Source of the DNA: BA4 sp044376575
GTDB taxonomy: Bacteria > Bacteroidota > Bacteroidia > CAIKAF01
DNA length: 64,000 nucleotides
Direction: 5' to 3'
Assembly (NCBI GenBank): GCA_044376575.1
Contig: JBILKR010000012.1
Coordinates: forward strand, 11,601-75,600
Below the pieces are notes generated by a model, which did no database searches, was not told the DNA's origin, and saw only the letters and a program-made list of their open reading frames with translations. Of this stretch, positions 1-8,659 are shown piece by piece. Position 1 is the stretch's first letter. Every line of letters starts with the position of its first letter. Both the position numbers and the translations under genes were made by a program.

Positions 1-399
1 TAGATGCTGTTCAGGAAAGTATGATTGAAAAATTAATTCCACTCCTTCAATATGAGATTCATTGATATTGCTCAGTAAAAAGACATTGTATTTCTCTTTC
101 AACAATTGAAGTCTGTGTATTTTTTCTTTATCCAATCCTGTTAATATTGAATCCCAGGCTGTTTTGATTTCAGAAAAACTAAGGTTCAGTTGGCTTTTAT
201 TTTTTAAATATATAAAAAATGTCTCTGTATCTATTTTCCCTGTTTCATAACGATGATACATAGGATCAGGTTCAGCAACTGAAAATATACTTTCAATGCC
301 GTGTATTCCTAACTTGGCCAGCTCCTTTACAGGCTTATCATAATCTATGTCAATAATTACACCGCCTAGGTCAAAAATGATGTTTTGTATATGTTTCAT
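1..399 (-). CDS. HAD-superfamily hydrolase (partial, C-terminus outside window)
   Basis: The frame is open from an ATG at 399 down to base 1 (133 codons), so the C-terminal part lies outside the window. The N-terminus reads MKHIQNIIFDLGGVIIDIDY, the HAD motif I with the nucleophile Asp (DxGGVxxD), and FLLSNIN near residue 109 is motif II (hhhS/T-N). Such proteins are haloacid dehalogenase-like phosphatases acting on small phosphometabolites in the cytoplasm; the substrate cannot be told. A TACTTTTG -7 element lies only 6 bp upstream of the ATG, so the message may be leaderless. It is divergent from hppA. Confidence 0.85.
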   Translation of the reverse strand, partial: MKHIQNIIFDLGGVIIDIDYDKPVKELAKLGIHGIESIFSVAEPDPMYHRYETGKIDTETFFIYLKNKSQLNLSFSEIKTAWDSILTGLDKEKIHRLQLLKEKYNVFLLSNINESHIEGVELIFQSYFPEQHL

Positions 400-404
400 G
401 GCCT

Positions 405-412
405 CAAAAGTA
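405..412 (-). promoter_or_regulatory. Bacteroidetes -7 element for the HAD hydrolase gene
   Basis: Read on the minus strand this is TACTTTTG, a perfect match to the Bacteroidetes -7 consensus TAnnTTTG. It ends 5 bases before the start codon. No convincing -33 TTTG was found at 19-21 bp upstream, so this is a -7 match only. Confidence 0.45.
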
Positions 413-450
413 TAAATACGAAGTTTTTAACGGGTTATAACTAATCTATT

Positions 451-482
451 TTTGGCATTTTTAACTGAAAATTCTACTTTTG
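451..482 (+). promoter_or_regulatory. Promoter of hppA (TTTG-N20-TACTTTTG)
   Basis: TTTG at 451-454 and TACTTTTG at 475-482 are separated by 20 bp, matching the -33/-7 consensus of the Bacteroidetes primary sigma factor. Transcription would start near 487, giving a leader of about 40 nt before the hppA ATG at 527. Confidence 0.65.
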
Positions 483-526
483 CCCTCCTTATAAAAATGA
501 ATGATTAATTATAAAAGATAAAACAA

Positions 527-2812
527 ATGGAAAATTTAGTCTATTTAATCCCTGTCTTTGGTCTCATTGGCCTAGTATATACCTTTTTCAAATTTACATG
601 GGTAAGTAAGCAGGATGCAGGAAATGAAAAAATGCAAACCATTGCCAATGCGATAGCTGATGGTGCAATGTCTTTCTTAAAAGCGGAATACAGGGTATTG
701 GCAATTTTTGTTGCAATTGCCGGTATTTTATTAGGAGTAATTTCTTCGGTTGAAGGTATTAAGGCTGAGCACTCACACTGGTTTATTGTCGTTGCCTTTT
801 TGATAGGTGCATTATTTAGTGCTACCGCCGGTTTTATTGGAATGAAAGTAGCAACTAAAGCAAATGTTCGCACAACACAGGCCGCTCGCTCCTCTTTGAG
901 TAAAGCATTAAATGTTTCTTTTACAGGTGGTACTGTAATGGGAATGGGTGTAGCAGGATTGGCTGTTTTCGGGTTAAGTTCCTTGTTTGCCATATTGTAT
1001 ATGTGGTTTATGGACGGTCAGTGGAACGTTGAGCATGGCTCTCATCAAATGACCATGATACTGGAAGCACTTGCCGGATTTTCATTGGGTGCAGAATCCA
1101 TTGCATTGTTTGCCCGTGTAGGGGGTGGAATTTATACAAAAGCGGCTGATGTGGGCGCAGATTTAGTTGGAAAAGTAGAAGCAGGAATTCCTGAAGATGA
1201 TCCGCGAAATCCAGCTACTATTGCTGATAATGTGGGTGATAATGTAGGTGACGTTGCCGGAATGGGTGCAGACTTGTTCGGTTCTTATGTTGCTACGGTT
1301 CTTGCTGCCATGGTATTGGGTAATTATGTCATTACAGATATGGGCGGAGCTATTTCAGATCAGTTTGGTGGAATAGGCCCTATTTTATTACCTATCCTGA
1401 TTGCCGGACTAGGCATTATATTTTCAATTATAGGAACATTTTTTGTTACAGTGAAGGATGAAGGTGCCAGTGCAAATTCAGTTCAGGCAGCATTAAACAG
1501 AGGGAACTGGGCATCAATTATTTTAACCATCATTGCTTCTTATTTTATTCTTGAGTGGATGTTGCCAGCTCAAATGAGTATGAAATTTTTTGGTGTAGAA
1601 GAGTTGGTAATCATCACGCCGCTACGCGTATTTGGAGCAGTTGTGATTGGAATGTTTGTGGGAGGAGCTATTTCTTCAATTACTGAATATTATACAGGAT
1701 TAGGTAAAAAGCCAATCCAGGAAATTGTAGAGAAATCTGCAACGGGTGCAGCTACCAATATTATTGCCGGATTGTCAACCGGAATGATGAGTACTTTCTT
1801 ACCTGTATTGTTATTTGCAGGTGCAATTTGGGGAGCCTATGAATTGGCCGGTTTTTATGGTGTAGCGATTGCCGCATCTGCTATGATGGCTACCACAGCA
1901 ATGCAATTGGCCATTGATGCATTCGGTCCGATTGCTGATAATGCCGGTGGTATTGCTGAAATGAGTGAACTTCCTAAAGAAGTAAGAGAAAAAACAGATA
2001 TCCTCGATTCTGTTGGAAATACAACTGCTGCGATTGGTAAAGGATTTGCCATTGCTTCTGCAGCATTAACGGCATTGGCTTTGTTTGCTGCTTATGTAAC
2101 ATTTACCGGGGTGGACGGTATCAATATATTTAAGGCAGATGTATTGGCTGCATTGTTTATCGGTGGTATGATTCCTGTTGTTTTTTCTGCCCTGGCTATG
2201 AGTTCTGTGGGTAAAGCAGCTATGGATATGGTAAATGAAGTACGTCGTCAGTTTAAGGAGATACCCGGAATTATGGAAGGAACCGGTAAGCCTGAATATG
2301 GCAAATGCGTTGAAATATCTACAAAGGCAGCCATTAGGGAAATGATGTTACCTGGTGCAATTACCATTGTTACACCAATTATCATTGGTTTTATAATGGG
2401 TGCAGAAGCCTTAGGTGCTTACATGGCCGGTGTATGTGTAAGCGGTGTAATGTGGGCTTTATTTCAAAATAATGCAGGTGGTGCCTGGGATAATGCTAAA
2501 AAATCTTTTGAGAAAGGTGTTGTAATCAATGGAGAAACCTATTATAAAGGATCAGAGCCTCACAAGGCTGCTGTTACCGGAGATACTGTAGGTGATCCGT
2601 TTAAAGATACATCAGGTCCTTCGATGAATATTCTTATTAAGTTAACCTGTCTGGTTGGATTGGTTATCGCTCCAATATTAGGTAAAGGGCATGCAACGGT
2701 TAAAGAGCATAGCACTCCTGCACCTGTTGAGATGCAAATCCCCGCAACAAATGAAAATGCAGTTGATTCTTTAACAAATTTACCTTCTGCAGATACGTCA
2801 AAAGGGCAATAA
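527..2812 (+). CDS. hppA: Membrane-bound ion-pumping pyrophosphatase (K+-dependent class)
   Basis: A 761-aa polytopic membrane protein that hydrolyses cytoplasmic pyrophosphate and pumps H+ and/or Na+. The PPi-binding block is intact: TKAADVGADLVGKVEAGIPE (204-223) and DNVGDNVGDVAGMGADL (234-250). In GNTTAAIGKG (497-506) Ala occupies the place where K+-independent enzymes carry Lys, which marks the K+-dependent class. The segment after the PPi block reads DLFGSY (249-254), with Gly where Na+-PPases commonly have the gate Glu, while a Glu is present one helix earlier (E190 in SLGAESIALF). Ion specificity is therefore uncertain; a K+-dependent H+ pump is my best guess. The last 50 residues form a polar, non-conserved tail. 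It has its own promoter and terminator, so it is monocistronic. Confidence 0.96.
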   Translation: MENLVYLIPVFGLIGLVYTFFKFTWVSKQDAGNEKMQTIANAIADGAMSFLKAEYRVLAIFVAIAGILLGVISSVEGIKAEHSHWFIVVAFLIGALFSATAGFIGMKVATKANVRTTQAARSSLSKALNVSFTGGTVMGMGVAGLAVFGLSSLFAILYMWFMDGQWNVEHGSHQMTMILEALAGFSLGAESIALFARVGGGIYTKAADVGADLVGKVEAGIPEDDPRNPATIADNVGDNVGDVAGMGADLFGSYVATVLAAMVLGNYVITDMGGAISDQFGGIGPILLPILIAGLGIIFSIIGTFFVTVKDEGASANSVQAALNRGNWASIILTIIASYFILEWMLPAQMSMKFFGVEELVIITPLRVFGAVVIGMFVGGAISSITEYYTGLGKKPIQEIVEKSATGAATNIIAGLSTGMMSTFLPVLLFAGAIWGAYELAGFYGVAIAASAMMATTAMQLAIDAFGPIADNAGGIAEMSELPKEVREKTDILDSVGNTTAAIGKGFAIASAALTALALFAAYVTFTGVDGINIFKADVLAALFIGGMIPVVFSALAMSSVGKAAMDMVNEVRRQFKEIPGIMEGTGKPEYGKCVEISTKAAIREMMLPGAITIVTPIIIGFIMGAEALGAYMAGVCVSGVMWALFQNNAGGAWDNAKKSFEKGVVINGETYYKGSEPHKAAVTGDTVGDPFKDTSGPSMNILIKLTCLVGLVIAPILGKGHATVKEHSTPAPVEMQIPATNENAVDSLTNLPSADTSKGQ

Positions 2813-2833
2813 TAGAATTTCAATTATTCATTG

Positions 2834-2867
2834 AAAAGGGGATTTTAATCATTAAAATCCCCTTTTT
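2834..2867 (+). terminator. Rho-independent terminator of hppA
   Basis: A perfect 15-bp stem (2834-2848 with 2852-2866) around a 3-nt loop contains four G:C pairs in a row and ends in a T run. It sits 22 bp after the hppA stop codon. Confidence 0.9.
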
Positions 2868-2936
2868 ACTTTTCATTCTCAATAATTTGATAAAAATGGT
2901 AGGGTTTTTGTTTAAGAGATGCTAGACCTTATTCTC

Positions 2937-3881
2937 ATGTTTATCAACTCTATTGCACATTATCTGCCGTCTAAGATCTTAGACAATAATCATTTTTATG
3001 TTTCATGCGGTATAACCAGCGAATGGATTATTGAGCGCACCGGCATTTATGAAAGGAGAATGTGCCCCGAAAATGAGAATACCAATACTATGGCTATTCA
3101 GGCAGTGGATAAGTTGCTGGAGAATCTGAATTCAACCCACACTGATTTTGATTTAATCATAGGTGCAACCTATACACCTTATGATACTGTGGTAACTTTG
3201 GCCCATGCAGTTCAGCATCATTTGCAGTTGCATAATATTCCGGTAGTGAGTGTATCCACGGCCTGTTCCTCTGTCTTAAATGCACTGGAGATTGCAGAAG
3301 GATATTTTGCTGCAGGTAAAGCGACCAAAGCACTAATTGTGGGAAGTGAGCACAATACGGCGTATTTTAATGACACGGATAAAGTTTCAGGTCCTCTTTG
3401 GGGTGATGCTGCAGTAGCTTTTTCTGTTTCAAACCATAGGCAATTTGAAACAGATTTAGAAATTAAACATCTCAATACCGGTGGTGGTGCTACCCGTGGC
3501 AAAGCCATTGAGGCTGTTTATTTAAGACCATGGGAAGGCGTGTTCCCCATGCCTCACGGTCGTGATGTATTTATTCATGCCTGCGAATACATGTATGATC
3601 AAAGTATCAAAACACTGCAAAAATTCAATTTAACGATTAACGATATAGATTTTTTTATTCCGCATCAGGCGAACCTGCGAATTTCAAAAAGAGTTGCCGA
3701 AGAGTTACAATTGCCATCATATAAATTAGTTGTAAATACTCATAAATATGGCAACACCGGTTGTTGTGGCTTTGGAATTGGGTTTTCTGAAACCCTATCT
3801 CAAATTAAAAAAGGAAACAGAATATTAGTCTCTGTTTTCGGTGGTGGTTACTCTTATGGAACGATGCTATTGGAAGCGTAA
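2937..3881 (+). CDS. FabH-like 3-oxoacyl-ACP synthase III family protein
   Basis: This is a thiolase-fold condensing enzyme of the FabH/KASIII family, which joins an acyl-CoA to malonyl-ACP. The Cys-His-Asn triad is complete: Cys in VSTACSS, His in PHQANLRI and Asn in YGNTG (residues 110, 243 and 273 from the chosen start). The frame also allows an ATG at 2919, but MFINSIAHYLPSKIL from 2937 fits the usual FabH N-terminus, giving 314 aa, the family's normal size. There is no fatty-acid gene cluster around it, so it could be a secondary KASIII used for branched or specialised acyl chains rather than the housekeeping FabH. Its stop codon directly abuts the stop of the convergent lipoprotein gene. 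Confidence 0.88.
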   Translation: MFINSIAHYLPSKILDNNHFYVSCGITSEWIIERTGIYERRMCPENENTNTMAIQAVDKLLENLNSTHTDFDLIIGATYTPYDTVVTLAHAVQHHLQLHNIPVVSVSTACSSVLNALEIAEGYFAAGKATKALIVGSEHNTAYFNDTDKVSGPLWGDAAVAFSVSNHRQFETDLEIKHLNTGGGATRGKAIEAVYLRPWEGVFPMPHGRDVFIHACEYMYDQSIKTLQKFNLTINDIDFFIPHQANLRISKRVAEELQLPSYKLVVNTHKYGNTGCCGFGIGFSETLSQIKKGNRILVSVFGGGYSYGTMLLEA

Positions 3882-4322
3882 TTATTGAAAATATAAATCA
3901 AATAACCCTTCAGATACTACAATAGAATCTCCATTATTATTAAAAGCAGTAAGATTAAATTTCCCTGTAATCTTTTTATCAGTTCCATCAAATGAGGTAA
4001 CTTCAATTACACCCGGTTTGTTTGATTTAACAAAAAAACCATCGGTAAAATTAGTGCCGTATAAAAATGAATTATTGGTGCTGTCAAGTGAATAAACACC
4101 AACACTATCATATAGTTCTTTGTCAATAAGTAATGCAATGGTAGGCTTGCTGTTACTAGTAGCATTAATTAATAATCCATTATTACCGATAGCAGCCATT
4201 GTAACACCATCGCTTATCCAATCATTACCATTAATCTTGCAACTCACAGCATAATTATCATCCTTTTCACAACTCATAAATAAGATTGAAAAGATAAACG
4301 TGTAAAGAATTATTTTTTTCAT
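3882..4322 (-). CDS. Small hypothetical lipoprotein
   Basis: A 146-aa protein with a hydrophobic signal sequence ending in the lipobox-like LFMSC (Cys18), followed by an acidic EKDD, so it is probably a lipoprotein. The mature part (SCKINGNDWISDGVT onward) is predicted to be beta-rich and ends with repeated short strands. This 'Cys-x-hNG-x-W' beginning resembles small Bacteroidetes lipoproteins of the DUF6252 kind, but I cannot assign a function. Its stop codon lies immediately next to that of the fabH-like gene with no spacer. The upstream neighbour on the same strand ends 50 bp away. Confidence 0.7.
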   Translation of the reverse strand: MKKIILYTFIFSILFMSCEKDDNYAVSCKINGNDWISDGVTMAAIGNNGLLINATSNSKPTIALLIDKELYDSVGVYSLDSTNNSFLYGTNFTDGFFVKSNKPGVIEVTSFDGTDKKITGKFNLTAFNNNGDSIVVSEGLFDLYFQ

Positions 4323-4372
4323 CTGCTTAATTTATTAATGAAAACGAAATACATTTCTATATGTTGTCTGTA

Positions 4373-5551
4373 TTATTGAAATGCTGAAATGCCTGTAATA
4401 TCAAGGCCAGTAATCAATAGGTGAACATCATGCGTACCCTCGTAAGTAACTACAGATTCTAAATTCATACTGTGACGCATTATTGAATATTCGCCGGTAA
4501 TACCCATGCCACCAAGTATTTGTCTTGCCTCTCTTGCAATATTTAAAGCCATAGCAACATTATTCCTTTTTGCCATTGATATCTGTGCCGGTGTAGCTCT
4601 GTTTTCATTTTTCAATACACCTAGTCTCCAGGTTAACAATTGGGCTTTAGTGATTTCTGTAATCATTTCAGACAATTTCTTTTGCTGAAGCTGAAACGAA
4701 GCGATTGGTTTACCAAACTGAATTCTTTCTTTTGCATAGCGAAGCGCTGTATCATAGCAATCCAATGCTGCGCCAATTGCACCCCACGCAATTCCGTATC
4801 GTGCTGAATTCAAACAGCTGAGCGGTCCTTTCAAGCCTTTTACTTCAGGGAAAATATTTTCTTTCGGTACTTTAACATTGTCAAATACAAGCTCGCCTGT
4901 AGCTGATGCTCTTAACGACCACTTGCCATGTGTCTCAGGCGTGGAGAATCCTTCCATTCCTCTTTCTACTATCAATCCTCTGATACTTCCTGACTCATCT
5001 TTTGCCCAAACCACAGCAACATTACAGAACGGGGCATTGGAAATCCACATTTTTGCTCCGTTTAATAAATAATGATCACCCATGTCTTTGATGTTGGTAA
5101 TCATACTTCCGGGATCAGATCCGTGATTAGGTTCTGTTAGTCCAAAACTTCCAACCCATTCGCCGGTTGCCAGTTTGGGAAGATATTTTTTTCGCTGCTC
5201 TTCTGTACCAAAAGTATAAATGGGATACATTACAAGACTAGATTGAACAGAAGCTGTTGATCTAATTCCTGAATCACCGCGTTCCAATTCCTGCATAATA
5301 ATTCCATAAGAAATCTGATCAAGTCCCTGACCACCATATTCAGCAGGGATATACGGACCAAATGCACCAATCTCAGCCAAACCGGGAACTAAATGCGAAG
5401 GAAACTTTGCTTGCTGAGCATAATCTTCAATAATTGGACTCAATTCTTTTTTTACCCAGCTTCTAACTGTTTCGCGAATTAATTTATGCTCTTCAGTTAA
5501 AAGCTCATCCATGAGGTAGTAATCGTGATGGACATATTTATCATGATACAT
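4373..5551 (-). CDS. gcdH: Acyl-CoA dehydrogenase, glutaryl-CoA dehydrogenase type
   Basis: A 392-aa flavoprotein of the acyl-CoA dehydrogenase family. It carries features specific for glutaryl-CoA dehydrogenase, which oxidises and decarboxylates glutaryl-CoA to crotonyl-CoA in lysine/tryptophan breakdown: GIRSTASVQSSLVM with Arg97 (the substrate carboxylate-binding Arg), GLTEPNHGSDPGSM, SARYGIAWGA and the catalytic Glu371 in VVTYEGTHD. Order is the normal all-alpha N-terminal, beta middle and alpha C-terminal domains. No other lysine-degradation genes are adjacent; a 3-hydroxyacyl-CoA dehydrogenase at 34.5 kb could act downstream. A short-chain acyl-CoA dehydrogenase of different specificity is less likely given the Arg97 block. 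Confidence 0.88.
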   Translation of the reverse strand: MYHDKYVHHDYYLMDELLTEEHKLIRETVRSWVKKELSPIIEDYAQQAKFPSHLVPGLAEIGAFGPYIPAEYGGQGLDQISYGIIMQELERGDSGIRSTASVQSSLVMYPIYTFGTEEQRKKYLPKLATGEWVGSFGLTEPNHGSDPGSMITNIKDMGDHYLLNGAKMWISNAPFCNVAVVWAKDESGSIRGLIVERGMEGFSTPETHGKWSLRASATGELVFDNVKVPKENIFPEVKGLKGPLSCLNSARYGIAWGAIGAALDCYDTALRYAKERIQFGKPIASFQLQQKKLSEMITEITKAQLLTWRLGVLKNENRATPAQISMAKRNNVAMALNIAREARQILGGMGITGEYSIMRHSMNLESVVTYEGTHDVHLLITGLDITGISAFQ

Positions 5552-5602
5552 ACGCAGTAATTTTAATTATTGAACAGAATTCCTGATGAAAAGTTTTTAA
5601 AT

Positions 5603-6652
5603 TTAAAGAATCAGCATGGCATCTCCATATGATAAGAACCTATATTTTTCTTTAATGGCCTGTTTGTATGCTTCCTGTAACAAATCTAATCCCGCAAATG
5701 CTGAAACCATCATGAAAAGTGTTGATTCAGAACGGTGAAAATTTGTAATCAGACAATTAGCAACACTAAAATCATAGGGAGGGAAAATAAATTTATTCGT
5801 CCATCCATTGTATGCTTTTAAATGACCATCAGTTGAAACGGAGGTCTCGATAGCACGAAGCACTGATGTGTCAACTGCACAAACTTTTTTCTTTCCGTCT
5901 TTTGCCAAATTAACGATATCAACAGTATGCTGAGGAATAATTACTTCTTCAGAATCCATTTTATGCTTGGTCAGGTCTTCAACTTCTACAGGTCTGAATG
6001 CCCCCAAGCCAATATGAAGTGTTAAATCAGCAAAATTTACTCCTTTAATTTCTAATCTTTTCATGAGTTCTCTGCTGAAATGAAGCCCTCCTGTTGGAGC
6101 AGCAACGGCTCCTTCAACGGTAGCGTATATCGTCTGGTAACGATCACGATCTGCGGGAACAGCATCTCTTTTAATGTATTTGGGAAGTGGTGTATTGCCC
6201 AGTTCGTCAAGTAATTTTTTAAATTCTTCGTGTGATCCGTCAAATAAAAAACGAAGCGTTCTTCCACGTGAAGTTGTATTGTCAATCACTTCTGCAACGA
6301 GCATGTCGTTCTCTCCAAAATATAATTTATTTCCTATACGGATTTTTCTGGCAGGATCAACTAAAACATCCCAGAGCTTGCTTTCATGATCTAACTCACG
6401 CAACAGGAATACTTCAATTTTAGCTCCGGTTTTTTCTTTGTTGCCATATAAACGAGCAGGAAAAACCTTTGTATTGTTGATGATCATCACATCTCCTTCA
6501 TCAAAATACTTGATTAGGTCTTTAAATTTTTTGTGCTCAATTTTTCCTGTTTTACGGTGAACAACCATCAGGCGCGCATCATCTCTGTTGGCAGCGGGTT
6601 GTTGTGCAATTAATTCGGCGGGTTCTTTGTAACGAAAACTTGATAATTTCAT
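5603..6652 (-). CDS. queA: S-adenosylmethionine:tRNA ribosyltransferase-isomerase
   Basis: QueA transfers and isomerises the ribosyl part of SAM onto 7-aminomethyl-7-deazaguanine in tRNA, making epoxyqueuosine. The 349-aa protein has the family's usual length and landmarks: N-terminal FRYKEPAELIAQQPA, RDDARLMVV near residue 23, MIINNTKVFPARL, VAAPTGGLHFS and HIGLGAFRPVEVEDL. It is the last gene of the minus-strand series DUF3098-uppP-truB-queA, an order common in Bacteroidetes, but is separated from truB by 90 bp and has its own -7 element. Confidence 0.96.
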   Translation of the reverse strand: MKLSSFRYKEPAELIAQQPAANRDDARLMVVHRKTGKIEHKKFKDLIKYFDEGDVMIINNTKVFPARLYGNKEKTGAKIEVFLLRELDHESKLWDVLVDPARKIRIGNKLYFGENDMLVAEVIDNTTSRGRTLRFLFDGSHEEFKKLLDELGNTPLPKYIKRDAVPADRDRYQTIYATVEGAVAAPTGGLHFSRELMKRLEIKGVNFADLTLHIGLGAFRPVEVEDLTKHKMDSEEVIIPQHTVDIVNLAKDGKKKVCAVDTSVLRAIETSVSTDGHLKAYNGWTNKFIFPPYDFSVANCLITNFHRSESTLFMMVSAFAGLDLLQEAYKQAIKEKYRFLSYGDAMLIL

Positions 6653-6681
6653 AACCTTACGGGGTTTATTTGTTAGGGTGG

Positions 6682-6689
6682 CAAAAATA
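6682..6689 (-). promoter_or_regulatory. -7 element upstream of queA
   Basis: Read on the minus strand this is TATTTTTG, a match to TAnnTTTG, about 30 bp upstream of the queA start. A -33 TTTG at the normal spacing was not found. Confidence 0.4.
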
Positions 6690-6742
6690 ATGGATAATGC
6701 TTACAAATTCCATATTTCTGCGGATTTTTTTTGGTAATTTTT

Positions 6743-7426
6743 TTAAAGCGATAATATACTTTGGAATTTCTCTATACTGAATGCGTCGTCCAGCTTGTAT
6801 TCTCCAATACCTGTTCGTGTAAGTTTAGTTAAGTGGGCTCCGCTGTTTAATGCTTTTCCTAAATCATGCGCAATTGATCGGATATATGTTCCCTTGCTGC
6901 ATTCAATTTGAAATGTAATTTGATTGTCTTCTATCAGCCGGGCTTCAAATGAATAAATGGATATGCTGTTTGGCTTCATTTCTACATCAAGCCCTTTACG
7001 GGCAAATTCATAAGCCCTTTTTCCATCAATCATTTTTGCTGAAAAAATGGGTGGTAATTGCATTTGTTCTCCAATAAACTGCTTTACAGTCTTCAGTATC
7101 AAATCTTCATTGATGTGTTCAACAGAAAAAGTCTGGTTGATGTCTGTTTCGAGATCATAAGAAGGTGTTGTTGAGCCTAACTGAATGATTCCGGTATAGG
7201 TTTTTGACGCCCCCTGAATGGACTCAATTTGTTTAGTGGATTTACCTGTACATAGTATCAATAGTCCGGTAGCATAGGGATCAAGGGTTCCTGCATGTCC
7301 AACTTTTGTTTCTTTACCTACACGCTTCTTAATCATATACCTGATTTTCTTAACCACATCAAATGAACTCCAGTCGAAGGGTTTATCAAAAAGCAGCGTT
7401 TCTCCTTTTTCAAAATCAAACATCAT
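6743..7426 (-). CDS. truB: tRNA pseudouridine(55) synthase
   Basis: TruB converts U55 in the T-loop of tRNAs to pseudouridine. The 227-aa protein starts with MMFDFEKGETLLFDKPFDWS (the 'DKPxGxxS' region), and the catalytic Asp49 lies in HAGTLDPYATGLL. The RNA-binding motif CSKGTYIRSIAHDLG is present further on. It is shorter than enterobacterial TruB (about 310 aa) and lacks the full C-terminal PUA domain, as is usual in Bacteroidetes. Its ATG overlaps the stop of uppP by 4 bp, so the two are translationally coupled. Confidence 0.95.
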   Translation of the reverse strand: MMFDFEKGETLLFDKPFDWSSFDVVKKIRYMIKKRVGKETKVGHAGTLDPYATGLLILCTGKSTKQIESIQGASKTYTGIIQLGSTTPSYDLETDINQTFSVEHINEDLILKTVKQFIGEQMQLPPIFSAKMIDGKRAYEFARKGLDVEMKPNSISIYSFEARLIEDNQITFQIECSKGTYIRSIAHDLGKALNSGAHLTKLTRTGIGEYKLDDAFSIEKFQSILSL

Positions 7427-8211
7427 ACAAAAAGCTGAACTGATCCAAAATAATAAAGCAGGAGAATAATTATACCAACAATGATCCGATAAATACCAAA
7501 AATTCTAAATCCATATTTGGTCAGGTAATGTATAAAAGTTTTAATAGCAAGCATCGCTAAAGCAAAGGCCACAATGTTTCCGATTAAAAATACAGGGATA
7601 TCAACCGTTTTAAATCCTATGTCTTGATGGTATTGCAGTGCTTTATATAATGTTGCGGCCAGCATCGTTGGGATGGCCAAAAGAAAAGAAAATTCTGCTG
7701 CTGATTTTCTGCTTAGTCCTTGCATGAGTCCACCGATAATGGTTGCGGCAGATCTGGAAACACCTGGAATCATTGCCAACGATTGAAATAATCCGATAAT
7801 CACCGACTTCTTATAATCAATTTTATTTGTTGATTTTTCATTGTCTGAAAACCATTTGTCAACAAACAGCAGAATGATTCCTCCTGCTAAAAGAGATATA
7901 CCAACAGTTACAACGCTTTCAAGTAGCTGATCTATATAATCATTTAGTAAAAATCCTAAAACACCTGCGGGAATAAAACCTATGGCAAGTTTTAAATATA
8001 TATCTACCGATTGCAACAATCTTTTATAATATAAAACAACAACAGATAGAATAGCACCAAATTGAATTGCGATAGTATAAAATTTTACAAAATCATCGTC
8101 AGCGATACCCATCAATGAATTTGCAATAATCATGTGTCCTGTAGAAGAAACGGGAAGAAATTCTGTTATCCCTTCAATGATTGCCAGTATAATGGCCTCA
8201 AATAAATTCAC
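7423..8211 (-). CDS. uppP: Undecaprenyl-diphosphatase (BacA/UppP)
   Basis: UppP is an integral membrane phosphatase that recycles undecaprenyl pyrophosphate to the monophosphate used as lipid carrier in peptidoglycan and O-antigen synthesis. The 262-aa protein has both active-site motifs, EGITEFLPVSSTGHMI (13-28) and PGVSRSAATI (149-158, catalytic Arg153), within about eight hydrophobic segments. It overlaps truB by 4 bp and follows the DUF3098 gene by 12 bp. High activity in this family gives bacitracin tolerance. Confidence 0.96.
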   Translation of the reverse strand: MNLFEAIILAIIEGITEFLPVSSTGHMIIANSLMGIADDDFVKFYTIAIQFGAILSVVVLYYKRLLQSVDIYLKLAIGFIPAGVLGFLLNDYIDQLLESVVTVGISLLAGGIILLFVDKWFSDNEKSTNKIDYKKSVIIGLFQSLAMIPGVSRSAATIIGGLMQGLSRKSAAEFSFLLAIPTMLAATLYKALQYHQDIGFKTVDIPVFLIGNIVAFALAMLAIKTFIHYLTKYGFRIFGIYRIIVGIIILLLYYFGSVQLFV

Positions 8212-8223
8212 AAAAAGAAAAAA

Positions 8224-8523
8224 TTAATTCCTGAAACGTTTCATGATGGCAAATGTATTGATGGCGAACCCAATCAATACGATAATCGGTGCAACAGTAA
8301 TTCGCTGTGTGCTGAAAATTTCAGGATTAAAAACATTGGGATCATTTGAACCTCCACCTTGCATAAGTGAAAAGCCTCCGACAATAAAAGCAATACCAAT
8401 ACCCAGGATAATCGCATTTTTCTTACCCAAAGCAAATGCACCCATGTTTATTTCTTTGGTCGCAGAAGCAGACATACTTCTCTCTTTTGAAGCTGTATAA
8501 TTTTTACTATTTCCTTTAGCCAT
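8224..8523 (-). CDS. DUF3098 domain membrane protein
   Basis: A small inner-membrane protein with two hydrophobic segments (roughly residues 38-55 and 78-95) and the highly conserved loop between them, GGGSNDPNVFNPEIFS. This is the DUF3098 signature, a family confined largely to Bacteroidetes and commonly found between ftsX and uppP. Here ftsX is not adjacent; aspS is divergent upstream. I chose the ATG at 8523 (MAKGNSKNYTASK); an in-frame ATG seven codons upstream (8544) is possible. Function is unknown; the context with uppP suggests the cell envelope. Confidence 0.85.
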   Translation of the reverse strand: MAKGNSKNYTASKERSMSASATKEINMGAFALGKKNAIILGIGIAFIVGGFSLMQGGGSNDPNVFNPEIFSTQRITVAPIIVLIGFAINTFAIMKRFRN

Positions 8524-8633
8524 ATAAAATCTTCTTATCCCCAAAGGTATAAAAATCTCTATTCTAAATATGGTGATTCATTGTTTTGTTTGGGTTACAT
8601 TTTTTATGATTAATCAAAAGTCAGCCTGTTTGT

Positions 8634-8641
8634 TATCTTTG
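8634..8641 (+). promoter_or_regulatory. -7 element upstream of aspS
   Basis: TATCTTTG matches TAnnTTTG 18 bp before the aspS ATG. The -33 region is not a clear TTTG. Confidence 0.45.
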
Positions 8642-8659
8642 CAATACTAAAATTATACT

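Noticed and set aside
541..993. 150-aa minus-strand frame opposite hppA
   Set aside because: It is a composition shadow of a well-conserved membrane protein gene and has no recognisable features.
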